Origin: Bacteroidales bacterium
Lineage (GTDB): Bacteria; Bacteroidota; Bacteroidia; Bacteroidales; P3
Length of the DNA stretch: 64,000 nucleotides
Direction of reading: 5' to 3'
NCBI GenBank assembly: GCA_016292015.1
Contig: JAEEZY010000015.1
Coordinates: 62,001-126,000 of the forward strand
The notes beneath the pieces are model-generated. The model was given only the letters and a program-made list of their open reading frames with translations. It searched no databases and was not told the DNA's origin. Made by a program: the position numbers and the translations under genes. Positions 1-9,204 of this stretch are shown piece after piece; within the stretch, counting starts at the first letter, position 1; every line of letters begins with the position of its first letter.

Positions 1-1
1 C

Positions 2-1000
2 GCCTTTGCGATAGGAGCCCGATTCGATTCAGAGGAGGCGGCTGCGGTACTGCTCAATGTTGGATTCAACCGTAACACGCTCAGAGGGTTCAAGGCCGAT
101 GTGTCGCTACGATTGGCGCAAAACTTTCATTTGGATTTGGTCGGGACATACGCAGCCAGGAGGTTTGCCAAGATTAATCTAGCCTATCGTTTGTACAACA
201 GCCGGTTCGACATGGGGAGTCTGCTGTCGCAGAGATATTATTCGACGCATTTTTACAGGCATGACATAAGTTTCTTCTTTTCGGAATTTTATCTGTACCG
301 ATTCTCGGGTACGGCGGGAGTGGATGAGGAGTTTCTGCTGTTCGACCGTCTGCAGGGCGGCAACGCACTCCTTTTTGGTGACGACAATCTAAGGACAGGA
401 AGTTTGGGCGTATTTGGGACGTTCAAATATGATTCGCGAGATGACAGCTATTTTGCCCGCAATGGGGCCAACGTTGATTTGGACGCACGCTGGAGGATAA
501 CTAACCAGTCGCTTGCAGCTCCAGATTCGATAAAGGTTCCGGGTTTCGCAGACATAAGTGCAGCATACCAGCATTATATCACTCCGATGGAAGGGCGATT
601 CACGTTGATTCCACAGCTGTATACGAGGTTTATCATAGGGTCGGACTACCATTTTGCGTATAGAAACCTCGTGGGAGGCGAGATGTCAGGGCGATATATA
701 GCACACCAGATACCGTTTGTTGGAGTGCTGACACCTCAGCAGACAGACAGATGTGTTACTGTGGTACGGTTTGATGTACGATGCAATGTAATAGGGAAGC
801 ATTATATTACAGCGATGGCCAACTATATGGCTTCGGCCGATGCCTATTGGCACTATTTTGGAAAGGAATATGAAGACAGGTATGGTTTCGGGCTTCAATA
901 CGCCTATGACAGTCCTGTCGGACCTTTGTCGCTGACAGGATTCTGGTCGAATGTGTATAAGCGTTTCGGAGTGTACCTATCGTTGGGCTACGCGTTCTAG
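2..1000 (+). CDS. C-terminal part of an outer-membrane beta-barrel protein, probably patatin-like phospholipase or BamA-like surface antigen (5' partial)
   Basis: The frame is open from base 2, so the gene begins before the window; a GTG at 101 is internal. About 333 residues are visible. They show alternating hydrophobic/aromatic strands typical of a beta-barrel and end in Y-L-S-L-G-Y-A-F, with the aromatic last residue used for BAM-dependent outer-membrane insertion. The first visible segment (GARFDSEEAAAVLLN) resembles what I recall from the barrel that follows the patatin domain in Bacteroidetes RssA-like phospholipases. No catalytic residues are in view, so the enzymatic assignment rests on that resemblance alone. 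A plain BamA/TamA-type surface antigen is the alternative. It converges with ispE across a 50-bp gap. Confidence 0.55.
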   Translation, partial: AFAIGARFDSEEAAAVLLNVGFNRNTLRGFKADVSLRLAQNFHLDLVGTYAARRFAKINLAYRLYNSRFDMGSLLSQRYYSTHFYRHDISFFFSEFYLYRFSGTAGVDEEFLLFDRLQGGNALLFGDDNLRTGSLGVFGTFKYDSRDDSYFARNGANVDLDARWRITNQSLAAPDSIKVPGFADISAAYQHYITPMEGRFTLIPQLYTRFIIGSDYHFAYRNLVGGEMSGRYIAHQIPFVGVLTPQQTDRCVTVVRFDVRCNVIGKHYITAMANYMASADAYWHYFGKEYEDRYGFGLQYAYDSPVGPLSLTGFWSNVYKRFGVYLSLGYAF

Positions 1001-1050
1001 AATTCCAAGTAGGTCCAGATTATACAGGTAGTCTGGGGTTTCTAACAATT

Positions 1051-1851
1051 CTATCTCCGATAAATTTCACAAGGCAAATTCTCATCAGGAAGCTCTTTGA
1101 AAAAACCGTAGAGAGCGCTGCCGCTGCCAGACATACTGGCATAGACAGCACCTTTGTCGTAGAGCTGTCCCTTCAGGTCGCCGATAATGGGGTACTTGGG
1201 GAATACGGTGGCTTCGAAATCGTTCACTATAAGGTCGCGCCAACTTTCGATTGGCTCTTTTAAAGCCTCACGGAGGTCGATGGTTGACGGGTGTGGTTTG
1301 ACTCCACGGTAGGCATCGGCAGTGGAAACTGATACAGGAGGTTTCAATAGAACAATCTTATAGTTGCGGATCGGAGATTGACAGACGATTGGCTCCAGCT
1401 GGTCGCCGATGCCGGAGGCGTAACATGGACGGTTTTGTATGAAGAACGGACAGTCTGCACCTATTCGTTTAGCCAATCTGCACATTGTATCTGTGTCAAG
1501 ACCCAGGTTGAAAACCTCGTTGACCATAGTGATAACATGGGCGGCATCGCTGCTACCGCCGCCGAGTCCAGCGCCAAATGGAATCTTTTTGTCGAGATGT
1601 ATGTGAACATCGCCAATCTGAGGGTATTCAAGGCGCATCATACGATAGGCCTTGACGCAGATGTTTTCTTCATCAGGACAGTCAACTACAATACCATCTT
1701 GAGAGAAACGGAAATCGTTGGCGAGATCAATGGAGAGAGTGTCGCACAGCATTATGGGGTAAAACACGGTCTCCAGTTCGTGATATCCGTCGGGGCGACG
1801 AGAGGTCACGTGAAGACCGATATTTATCTTGCAGTTAGGATGGGTGATCAT
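1051..1851 (-). CDS. ispE: 4-(cytidine 5'-diphospho)-2-C-methyl-D-erythritol kinase
   Basis: IspE phosphorylates the 2-hydroxyl of CDP-methylerythritol with ATP in the cytosolic MEP pathway of isoprenoid synthesis. The 266 residues fit the family (about 260-290). Visible features are the N-terminal substrate segment with Lys8 (PNCKINIGLH), the GHMP-kinase ATP loop GAGLGGGSSDAA at about residues 93-104, the catalytic-type Asp in GADCPFF (about 133), and the C-terminal glycine-rich MSGSGSALYGFF. Its ATG overlaps the stop of the upstream phoH-like gene by four bases, so the two are probably translationally coupled. It is the last gene of a three-gene overlapping operon with the phosphodiester glycosidase and PhoH genes. 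Confidence 0.95.
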   Translation of the reverse strand: MITHPNCKINIGLHVTSRRPDGYHELETVFYPIMLCDTLSIDLANDFRFSQDGIVVDCPDEENICVKAYRMMRLEYPQIGDVHIHLDKKIPFGAGLGGGSSDAAHVITMVNEVFNLGLDTDTMCRLAKRIGADCPFFIQNRPCYASGIGDQLEPIVCQSPIRNYKIVLLKPPVSVSTADAYRGVKPHPSTIDLREALKEPIESWRDLIVNDFEATVFPKYPIIGDLKGQLYDKGAVYASMSGSGSALYGFFKELPDENLPCEIYRR

Positions 1852-2789
1852 TGCTCTATGGAGGAATAGGCTTTTATGATTTCGGTCACCAGGCGGTGAC
1901 GCACTACATCGGTCTCGTCGAGTTCTATCACTTCGATTCCTTTGATTCCTCCAAGCAGTTGTGTGGCTTTCAGTAGCCCTGACTGTTGATGTCGAGGAAG
2001 GTCAATTTGAGTGAGGTCGCCAGTGATGACAAACTTGGCATTACGCCCCATGCGAGTCAGGAACATTTTAAGCTGAGTTGAGGTGGCATTCTGCGCTTCG
2101 TCGAGAATTACGAAAGCGTTGTCCAGAGTTCGTCCTCTCATGAAGGCGAGGGGTGCAATCTCGATAGTGCCGTCTTCCCAGTAGGAGATGAGTTTCTGTT
2201 GCGGTATCATGTCGCGCAAGGCGTCGTAGAGAGGTTGCAGATAGGGGTCGAGTTTCTCACGCATGTCACCAGGAAGAAATCCCAGGTTTTCGCCAGCTTC
2301 AACAGCAGGACGAGTAAGGACTATGCGGCGTATCTGCTTGTTCTTGAGAGCTCTCACCGCCAGAGCTACGGCGGTGTAGGTCTTTCCAGTGCCGGCGGGT
2401 CCGATGGCAAAAACCATGTCGTTGTTGGCGACAGCCTCGACCAGTCTCCGCTGGTTTGCGGTTTGTGCTTTCACAGTGTTGCCGTTGCGACCGTGGACGA
2501 GAATGTCGTCGCTTAGTTCAACCTCGCCGTTTGGTGACACAGATTCCATGATTTGCATTATGTCGTTCTCGGAAAGGCGACCGAAGTGTTCGAAATGCTG
2601 GAGCATGGCGTTGAATTTAATTTCGAATACCTCTAGGTCTTCATCGCTGCCGATGACTTTCAGCATTTCGCCACGCACGATAAGTTTCAGTTTTGGGAAG
2701 AGAATCCGTATGAACTCCAGGGTGTGCTCATTGGTTCCCCAAAAGTGTTGGTAGTCGATGTCATCGAGTGAAAAAAGTTTCTCCATCAT
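1848..2789 (-). CDS. phoH: PhoH-like ATPase
   Basis: This is a cytosolic P-loop ATPase of the PhoH/YbeZ family, which in other bacteria is linked to RNA metabolism and ribosome maturation, often with YbeY. It has 313 residues, usual for the short PhoH type. An N-terminal KH-like region (about 20-90) precedes Walker A GPAGTGKT at 130-137 and Walker B VILDEAQNAT at about 227-236, followed by the helicase-like motif VITGDLTQIDLP. The start overlaps the stop of the upstream glycosidase gene by four bases, and the stop overlaps ispE by four bases, so one transcript is likely. No ybeY homologue lies beside it here. Confidence 0.92.
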   Translation of the reverse strand: MMEKLFSLDDIDYQHFWGTNEHTLEFIRILFPKLKLIVRGEMLKVIGSDEDLEVFEIKFNAMLQHFEHFGRLSENDIMQIMESVSPNGEVELSDDILVHGRNGNTVKAQTANQRRLVEAVANNDMVFAIGPAGTGKTYTAVALAVRALKNKQIRRIVLTRPAVEAGENLGFLPGDMREKLDPYLQPLYDALRDMIPQQKLISYWEDGTIEIAPLAFMRGRTLDNAFVILDEAQNATSTQLKMFLTRMGRNAKFVITGDLTQIDLPRHQQSGLLKATQLLGGIKGIEVIELDETDVVRHRLVTEIIKAYSSIEQ

Positions 2790-3682
2790 AGAATCAATAT
2801 AGCGTTAGACACTGGGCGTTCGCCTTGGTAGTCGAATTTGTTGTTGTCGCTGGGGTGGGTGATGATTCCGCCGTTGGGACGACCTTTCACGAACATGGTT
2901 GTACTTCCCCCGCCGTCGAGGTTTATCGCGTTTACGCATCCAAGCCATTTCATCACCGATTCCAGTTCAGTCAGTGAAAGTCCCTCGGCTATGTTCTTGA
3001 AACGGCCATCGGCGGTAAGTAGAATGACGGTGCCGTCGGCGGTGATGCCAAGTGCGGTACGGTTGTGGCGGTTGGTGACGAACGTGCGATCGTCGCGTTG
3101 CGGCACACGTTCGCCTCTCCACAATAGCATAGGGCCAGCCGTCATTATGTTGCTGTCAGGTCGCTGATGTTCGGAAAGTCGGTTGCTGTCGGGAATGAAC
3201 AATCGAGGTTTGCCATTTCGGAGTTTTATTGAGGCGTATTGATAATACTTGCGGTTTATCGTGTCGTCTTTACCAGGTGTGTTCTCGCCGAGTTCGACCC
3301 CGTTGATACGTAGGTAGCATACAGGGTTAAAGTATTTCATGTCAAAAAACGAACCGTTGACAGCAGCTACTGCGTCAGTACGCTGAGCCAGTTCGGAGGT
3401 GGTTAGAAGAGTGTCTTTCGCCATCGTGAAGGCGAGACGTCGTTTGGAATTGGGCGGTATCACGATGAGAGTGATAAATTGGTTGCTTTCGAAAAGCGAC
3501 TTGTCTGTTATGGCGAGTTTCTTGACGGTGAATCCGGCTTGTTCGTCAACATCCCATTGAGCGGTGCAGAAGGCGAGAGAGTCGGCATTGGCGGTGTCGG
3601 GCACGTTGCTGGCTCTGCAAGAGACAACTGTTATCAGGCAGCATACAGCTGTTATCAGGCATAGCTTTTTTGGGTAGGTCAT
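2786..3682 (-). CDS. Lipoprotein with phosphodiester glycosidase (NAGPA) domain
   Basis: The 298-residue protein starts with a type II signal sequence and lipobox TVVSC (Cys about 22), so it should be lipid-anchored in the envelope. The rest matches the NAGPA (DUF2233) family, which includes the mammalian mannose-6-phosphate uncovering enzyme and bacterial exopolysaccharide glycosidases. Key visible segments are VAAVNGSFFD, HNRTALGI and AINLDGGGSTTMF near the C-terminus, the family's acidic/glycine catalytic region. The substrate cannot be told from sequence. It heads the overlapping operon with phoH and ispE, a pairing that looks organisational rather than functional. Confidence 0.85.
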   Translation of the reverse strand: MTYPKKLCLITAVCCLITVVSCRASNVPDTANADSLAFCTAQWDVDEQAGFTVKKLAITDKSLFESNQFITLIVIPPNSKRRLAFTMAKDTLLTTSELAQRTDAVAAVNGSFFDMKYFNPVCYLRINGVELGENTPGKDDTINRKYYQYASIKLRNGKPRLFIPDSNRLSEHQRPDSNIMTAGPMLLWRGERVPQRDDRTFVTNRHNRTALGITADGTVILLTADGRFKNIAEGLSLTELESVMKWLGCVNAINLDGGGSTTMFVKGRPNGGIITHPSDNNKFDYQGERPVSNAILIL

Positions 3683-3720
3683 AGGTGTTGGTGTTTTTTT
3701 GAGGTTAAAGAGCTCTGTGG

Positions 3721-4560
3721 CTATTCAATCTTGTCAATGAGGTCGCTGGCGTAGAGCTTTGAGATTGGGACGCTGGGGACTCCGTCGATGTCGAGTTCGG
3801 CGAAGAAGCCATCAGAATCCTTTTTGATGAGTTTGATTTTGTGGATGTTTACGAAGTAGGAGCGATGGCAACGAACGATTTCATAGCTGTTGCATAGGTT
3901 TTCAATGGCTTTGAGGGTGTTGCGGAGGCTGAATTTAACGAGTTGGCCTGACTTGTCGTACAGGATGTTGACGTAGTTTCCAGCAGATTCGATAGAGATG
4001 ACCTTGTCGGCACTGACGATGAGGCGCACGGTGCCCTTCTCGTCGGTGAATTTGATGGCGTTAGGACCTTCGTGCTGGGTGCCGCTGCGGAGTTCCATGA
4101 TGGTTTTTTGAGCGTCGGCGATGCGTTGGTCTCGTTCGCAGCGTTCGGCATAGAGCCAATAGACTGTGTAAGGGAAAATAGCCACGGCTAGTCCGATGAG
4201 GATGGCTATAGGTAGGACGGAGAAGTACGGATAGTGAAGGAAGAGGGAAATGAACATTGCACAAAAAATGCAGGCAACGAGGACTTCGCCGAATTGCCAG
4301 ATGAGATACTCGAATTCGCTCAGGCGTTTCTTTCGGGTGGTGAGCCAGAGGAGGAATCGTGAGAGGGAAGTCGTGATCAGTATGATGGCGGCCATGATGG
4401 CAATAGACATGGAAGCATGGTCGCTGTGAGGCCAGTCGGTTAGGGTTCCGTTGCCGAATGTGGGGGTATAGAGGATCGCAAAGGCGAGGACAAACAGGGG
4501 AAGGGAGAGGCAGAAGATAATGTTGTCTTTGAGGTTATATACTAACTTGGGGATTTTCAT
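3721..4560 (-). CDS. Membrane-bound LytTR-family transcriptional regulator
   Basis: The 279-residue protein has four hydrophobic segments in its first half (about 12-31, 49-68, 86-106, 112-134), a short charged linker likely to be a coiled coil (about 135-155), and a C-terminal LytTR DNA-binding domain (about 175-279). The LytTR domain shows ISIESAGNYVNILY, LKAIENLC and IVRCHRSYFVNIHKI. Such MASE-like/LytTR proteins are common in Bacteroidetes and presumably sense a membrane signal without a separate kinase. No partner histidine kinase is adjacent. It lies 38 bp upstream of the glycosidase operon and could be co-transcribed with it or control it; targets are unknown. Confidence 0.9.
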   Translation of the reverse strand: MKIPKLVYNLKDNIIFCLSLPLFVLAFAILYTPTFGNGTLTDWPHSDHASMSIAIMAAIILITTSLSRFLLWLTTRKKRLSEFEYLIWQFGEVLVACIFCAMFISLFLHYPYFSVLPIAILIGLAVAIFPYTVYWLYAERCERDQRIADAQKTIMELRSGTQHEGPNAIKFTDEKGTVRLIVSADKVISIESAGNYVNILYDKSGQLVKFSLRNTLKAIENLCNSYEIVRCHRSYFVNIHKIKLIKKDSDGFFAELDIDGVPSVPISKLYASDLIDKIE

Positions 4561-4571
4561 GAGAGAGGTTT

Positions 4572-4613
4572 ATGTTGATATATTGATGGGTTGATACGAT
4601 GATATGTTGATAA
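4572..4613. repeat. Degenerate TTGATA-type short repeat in an intergenic gap
   Basis: Between the LytTR gene and the TamB-like gene the motif TTGATA or TTGATG recurs about every 8-16 bp with A/T-rich spacers. It does not form a clear hairpin and has no coding potential. It is one of several gaps in this window that hold a short degenerate direct repeat, each with its own unit. Confidence 0.45.
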
Positions 4614-4673
4614 TTTTAAAGCTTCGCTTGGAAAGGTAAAAAGGATTAGAAAATGTTGACAACTACCCACTTG

Positions 4674-7600
4674 CTACTTACGTCGCCTCTTCTTGAAGAG
4701 GTCTTTCCATTTATCGAAATCGCGGGTGTATTTGAGTCCAACCCCTTGTTTGTATGGCATCTCGAATCGAGTGTAGTCGTTGGTGTTGCTGCGGTTGAAT
4801 ACGAACATGTGGAGGCGAGGGTTGAACTTGTATCCGACAAGCACGTCGCCGACGATGTTGTTGGCGAGTGCTTCGTTGGATGTGAGCTCGCGGTCGTATC
4901 CTCCATAGCCGAGAGTTGACTCGATGTAGAACTTGTTCCACTCTTTGTTGATGCCGACACTGTATTGCTCGGAGCGCGATGCGGTGGCAGCGGAGTAGTC
5001 GAATTCGATATCGACAAACTCTATCATGCCGGAGATGACGCTGCCGAGTGAATTGGCTACCATGGCTATACCGCTGGAGGTAAGCGAATTTTCGGTTGTT
5101 GTGGGGTTGCTGGCCTGGTTGGCGTTGTAGAATTTGCCACGGACGAGGAGGTAGAGAGTCTGGTTCATCAGGTCGCGCTCGTTGGAGCGGTCAATGTAGG
5201 CGAAGACCTCATCTTGAATGCTTTGGTCGGCGTTGGGAAGCCGGATATCGAAGTTGACATTCGGCGAGTTGAGAGGTCCGGTAAGGGAGACGACGCTCTC
5301 GACGGGCACGGGTTTTTGGGCGATGGCGTTTTCGTCGGCGCCCATGAGAGAGCTAAGCTCCACACGCTGACTGTATATGGCGTTCACGTCGAGTCGTGCT
5401 TCGCCGATGCTGCCCGGGAATTCGACTGAGCTCCCTTCTTCAATTCTAAAATCTTTGCTTACGACGGAAAGCAGGTCGAGTTTGATGTTACCGTCGGCGA
5501 TACGGTAGTCGCCAACGATTTGTATGTCTTTTTGTGGTGCCAGGTTGACGGTCAATTCGCCACTGCCGCTGCCGCTGATGTCCAAACCGACGCCCGACAT
5601 GTCCATCGGAATCTTCAACTTCAAGTCTGGAGTCAAGACCAGACCGAGATTGATTGTGCTGGAGATGTTTTTCTTCTTTTTCACAGGTTGGTTGTCGTCG
5701 TTTCGCAGGTCGTCGTCGTCAGAGACGAAGGTGACGAAATCTGTTGAGGAAATGTTCTTCTGTGAGCTTAGAGGGACGGTGAGAGTGCTTCCGCTGAGGG
5801 TTCTTGCGCTGCCGTTGATGTCCAAAGCCGAGAGAGGACCTCTGACGGAGCCCGACAATTCTGCAAACAGAGTGCCGCTTGCGCTGGGGGCTTGACTGTT
5901 GTACACCAGGAGACGATTGGTGCTTAGTGCGAGGTTGATTGTTATGTCAGAAAAACCGTTGTGGTCGATGTTTCCAGTAATCTGCCCAGTGTTTCCGAAT
6001 TGGTCCCGCAGGTTGAACTTGTTGAACCGTATGCGGTTGTTGGTGAAGTTTATTGTGTCGTCGAACAGGTAGGCGACGTTCGAGGCATCGATGTTTATCA
6101 GACCGTTCTGCACCCATGCCTTGCCAAGAATCTGCGGTTTCTTCAAGCTTCCGTTGACAGTTATGTCGCCGGTGAGGAAACCCTCGAATCGGGAAGAGAA
6201 TGATTTGAGCAGGGGGCTGAGTGCCTCGAGGTCAAAACGCTCGAAGTTTGCTGCTATGTTGAGAGATGTCACAGTGTCTTTGAAGTCAATATATCCCGAG
6301 GCTTGCAGTGGATGTGAGAGATGATATGACTCCTCCAACTCGGAATTGACGAACAGGTGAAGACGTCGTCTCTCGATGTCGTGGTTTATCCTAAGGTTCA
6401 TGTCGCCGAGTGCATGTCTGTTTACCATGCAGCTGTCAACCATAAGGTTGGCTTTTATATATGGTGATTTGCTGCCAGGCACCCATAGAACGCTGCCATC
6501 GCCGTTGATGCTGCCCGACGCGGCAAAACCCGACCCTTCGAGAAACAAATCGCTGAGAGTTGTGATGTTGACGTCGGTGAACTGAGCCTGAACATTGTCG
6601 TTGCTTCTATCGGTGGTATGGTGATAACTTATCACCAGTGATTGGTCGCCGTTGGCTAGTTCAACCTCGTTGGCGTCAATGTGTGATTTGTTGAAACTCA
6701 CGTCGCCTCTTTTTGACAGAGTCCACTGCTCGCCGTTCAAGAAGAAGTGCGGCCTGATGATGCTTATGAGATTGTCTGTGCTGTCGCTCATCATTTCAAA
6801 AGCCAGGTCGCCTTTGGTTTCAATAGCACCGGGCGCAGCATCCCAGCGCATTGCTATGCCTGCCCCCTCCTTGCCACTTGATATATGGACACGCAGGTTG
6901 TCCACCGCTCCTTTGCCGCTCAGAGCCAGTTCGGATATGTCGGCTGCCAGGTGAAGGCGTTCGCCACGGTTTCTGGAAGTGACCCCTATACCGTGAAAAG
7001 CCACACTGCCAATGCTTACCGAGTCACTTCGGAGCACCATGTTCAGCGATTCTGTGTGGTTGTATCTGGCCGACAGGGTAGTTCCTTCAGCAATGTTCAG
7101 TGAAGGCATGAAGAAGTGGATTTGTTTGCGTCGGTCGCTCCATCTCAGGTCAATGTCGATGTTTGCGTCAGCAATCGCTGCCATCTCGTTTTCGGTAGGA
7201 GTCTTAATGCTTCTCTGCCAGTAGTTGGGAGTGAAGTCGTGCCGGAATTTCCTTATGATTATGGGTAGGTCGCTGTAGTCGAAATATCCGGAGGCAGTCA
7301 CATTCACTATGTCCGAAGAGAGCGTCAGTCGTTTTTTCTGGTTTTCTTCGCTTGCAGTGATGTTCAGGTTGTCTATGTTCAGCCGTTTGCCGTCTCGTTC
7401 GAGCCTCGTGTTGCTCACCCAAGCGTAACCGGTCGGTATGGCCGATTTCTTACCGCTCAGGTCAGCCTGAAGGTGTGAGGTGAGTGTACAGATGCTGTCG
7501 CACTTCATCAGTTTTAGTCTGCCCATGTCCGCTTGTGCCAGGTCTATGTCGATGCTGTAGCGATGGTCGTCCACCTTTGGAAATGCCATCTTTCCAGTGG

Positions 7601-9116
7601 CAGACATATCCAACACGGAGTCCTTTATGATGAGGTCCAAATCGCATATACGGTCATTGAGTTCAGCGTTGAGTTGGGCGTAATCGATATTGTTACCCAC
7701 AAGACTTGTGTTATTCAGTTTTGCCTCCAGTTTGGCTTTCATGTCGTCAAAGCTGCTCCATCTTGCCTCTGCCGATATGTCAAATCCTGCATAACTGACC
7801 CAGTCGTTCTTTGCTATGGATGGGAGGTCAATTCTTTTCGATGAGAGCCACACTTTTCCCTGCGACAGCCTTTTGCCGTTGGGGCGCTGTGAGCTGACGG
7901 CAATCAGCTGACCGCTGACGCTGCCCAGCGCAGTGCTCACGTCTATATTGGAGAAACATTGGTTCGCTCCGCCGACCAAGTCGGCTGTTACATCCAGTGT
8001 GCCGAGTTCTTCAAATAACTCGGTGCTTCCTATGTTCAGTTCCCCTGGGTGGTTTATAGACAGAAGATCTTCGATGTCGGTACGGAATTGGTGTAGGTGA
8101 ATGTCAAAGAAGGTTCCATCCGTATAGGGCAGTCCCACGGCTGTTCCGTCCATATACAGGTGACTCTTCCTTCCGAAGTCAACCCTGAAATCTTCAACCC
8201 TCAGGTTTGCCACAGGCCCCGTTACATGCCCTTCGATTTTCACGGGTGTGTCGCATCCCCAGAGCGACGGAGCCCAATAGGCTGCGTCAGCCATAGAGAG
8301 GACATTGCCTGTTTTGAAGGTCACGTCCATATCGACACTGTCGCAGTACCAGTCTAACGAGCGCCAACTGTCATAGACCAGGTGCACATCGCTCAGCATA
8401 TTCATCGTCTCGGTCTGCAGCTGCATCTCGGTCACATGTATCCCCCTTCCCGAAACGTCCACATTGCCCGCCAGTTTCTTCATCCTCCATCCTGACCGCT
8501 CCACGGTTGACATCTTCACTATCTTACACCTCACGGCATCGTCTTCCACTTTCAGGTCGATAATGTGCGCATTGATAGAATCCATGTCCATGTTCGCCAC
8601 GTCCACTCCGTGCTTGCGGTTTGCATAGTAGGGAATGGGTTTAAGCGTCATTTTGTAACGCATGTTGTCGAGCACAACGCTCTTTATATCGACCACAAAC
8701 GGCCCATCCTTTTCTTTTTTCTTCTTCTCTTTCTTGTGGCTCCGCTCGCGGTAGTAGTCAACAATGTACTTGAAACTGTTATTCCTGCCCCATGCTGTAA
8801 GGTGGAACGTGGTGTTCTGAATACGAACGCTTCGCATCTTAATCCCGCCGTCGCGTATCGGCATGCCGTTGAAGCGGCACGCAATCCTTCCGGCTTCCAG
8901 CACTGTGTCGTTACCTTCCGGCGATACCAGCAGCACATTGCGCAGAATTACATGGTTGAACGGGTCAATGTGGACTGATCCCACTTTTACGGTCCCGCCC
9001 CATTCGTGGCTGAAATGACTGCCTATGGCTGAACCGATAAGCGATTGAACTAACGAGTAGTTCACCAGCGCGACCAGCACATAGATCGCCAACGCCATGC
9101 CGGCCACCACACGCAA
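4674..9116 (-). CDS. tamB: TamB-like translocation/assembly module protein
   Basis: This is a 1480-residue inner-membrane-anchored, periplasm-spanning protein of the TamB/DUF490 family, in the wider AsmA-like lipid-transfer superfamily. An N-terminal hydrophobic anchor (about 2-25) is followed by an AsmA-like start (HFSHEWGGTVKVGSVHID), a short Lys/Glu-rich patch near 130-140, and long beta-rich repeats. The last third carries the typical TamB C-terminal signature: GDYRIADGNIKLDLLS, GSIGEARLDVNAIYS, SVVSLTGPLNSPNVNFDIRLP and LLVRGKFY. Proteins of this kind are thought to move phospholipids or help insert outer-membrane proteins. No tamA lies beside it. The length is normal for Bacteroidetes members. 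Confidence 0.9.
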   Translation of the reverse strand: MRVVAGMALAIYVLVALVNYSLVQSLIGSAIGSHFSHEWGGTVKVGSVHIDPFNHVILRNVLLVSPEGNDTVLEAGRIACRFNGMPIRDGGIKMRSVRIQNTTFHLTAWGRNNSFKYIVDYYRERSHKKEKKKKEKDGPFVVDIKSVVLDNMRYKMTLKPIPYYANRKHGVDVANMDMDSINAHIIDLKVEDDAVRCKIVKMSTVERSGWRMKKLAGNVDVSGRGIHVTEMQLQTETMNMLSDVHLVYDSWRSLDWYCDSVDMDVTFKTGNVLSMADAAYWAPSLWGCDTPVKIEGHVTGPVANLRVEDFRVDFGRKSHLYMDGTAVGLPYTDGTFFDIHLHQFRTDIEDLLSINHPGELNIGSTELFEELGTLDVTADLVGGANQCFSNIDVSTALGSVSGQLIAVSSQRPNGKRLSQGKVWLSSKRIDLPSIAKNDWVSYAGFDISAEARWSSFDDMKAKLEAKLNNTSLVGNNIDYAQLNAELNDRICDLDLIIKDSVLDMSATGKMAFPKVDDHRYSIDIDLAQADMGRLKLMKCDSICTLTSHLQADLSGKKSAIPTGYAWVSNTRLERDGKRLNIDNLNITASEENQKKRLTLSSDIVNVTASGYFDYSDLPIIIRKFRHDFTPNYWQRSIKTPTENEMAAIADANIDIDLRWSDRRKQIHFFMPSLNIAEGTTLSARYNHTESLNMVLRSDSVSIGSVAFHGIGVTSRNRGERLHLAADISELALSGKGAVDNLRVHISSGKEGAGIAMRWDAAPGAIETKGDLAFEMMSDSTDNLISIIRPHFFLNGEQWTLSKRGDVSFNKSHIDANEVELANGDQSLVISYHHTTDRSNDNVQAQFTDVNITTLSDLFLEGSGFAASGSINGDGSVLWVPGSKSPYIKANLMVDSCMVNRHALGDMNLRINHDIERRRLHLFVNSELEESYHLSHPLQASGYIDFKDTVTSLNIAANFERFDLEALSPLLKSFSSRFEGFLTGDITVNGSLKKPQILGKAWVQNGLINIDASNVAYLFDDTINFTNNRIRFNKFNLRDQFGNTGQITGNIDHNGFSDITINLALSTNRLLVYNSQAPSASGTLFAELSGSVRGPLSALDINGSARTLSGSTLTVPLSSQKNISSTDFVTFVSDDDDLRNDDNQPVKKKKNISSTINLGLVLTPDLKLKIPMDMSGVGLDISGSGSGELTVNLAPQKDIQIVGDYRIADGNIKLDLLSVVSKDFRIEEGSSVEFPGSIGEARLDVNAIYSQRVELSSLMGADENAIAQKPVPVESVVSLTGPLNSPNVNFDIRLPNADQSIQDEVFAYIDRSNERDLMNQTLYLLVRGKFYNANQASNPTTTENSLTSSGIAMVANSLGSVISGMIEFVDIEFDYSAATASRSEQYSVGINKEWNKFYIESTLGYGGYDRELTSNEALANNIVGDVLVGYKFNPRLHMFVFNRSNTNDYTRFEMPYKQGVGLKYTRDFDKWKDLFKKRRRK

Positions 9117-9151
9117 TACTATTTTCCAGGTCTGTTTGATATCCTTTTATT

Positions 9152-9190
9152 GTCAGCTTCTAAATATAGTAATAACTCTAAAAAGCTGAC
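9152..9190 (-). terminator. Possible terminator hairpin of the SGNH hydrolase gene
   Basis: An 8-bp perfect inverted repeat (GTCAGCTT/AAGCTGAC) encloses a 23-nt A/T-rich loop just past the stop of the hydrolase gene. The tract after the stem on the minus strand is A-rich rather than T-rich, so termination strength is uncertain. Confidence 0.4.
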
Positions 9191-9204
9191 TTTAGTATAT
9201 CTCT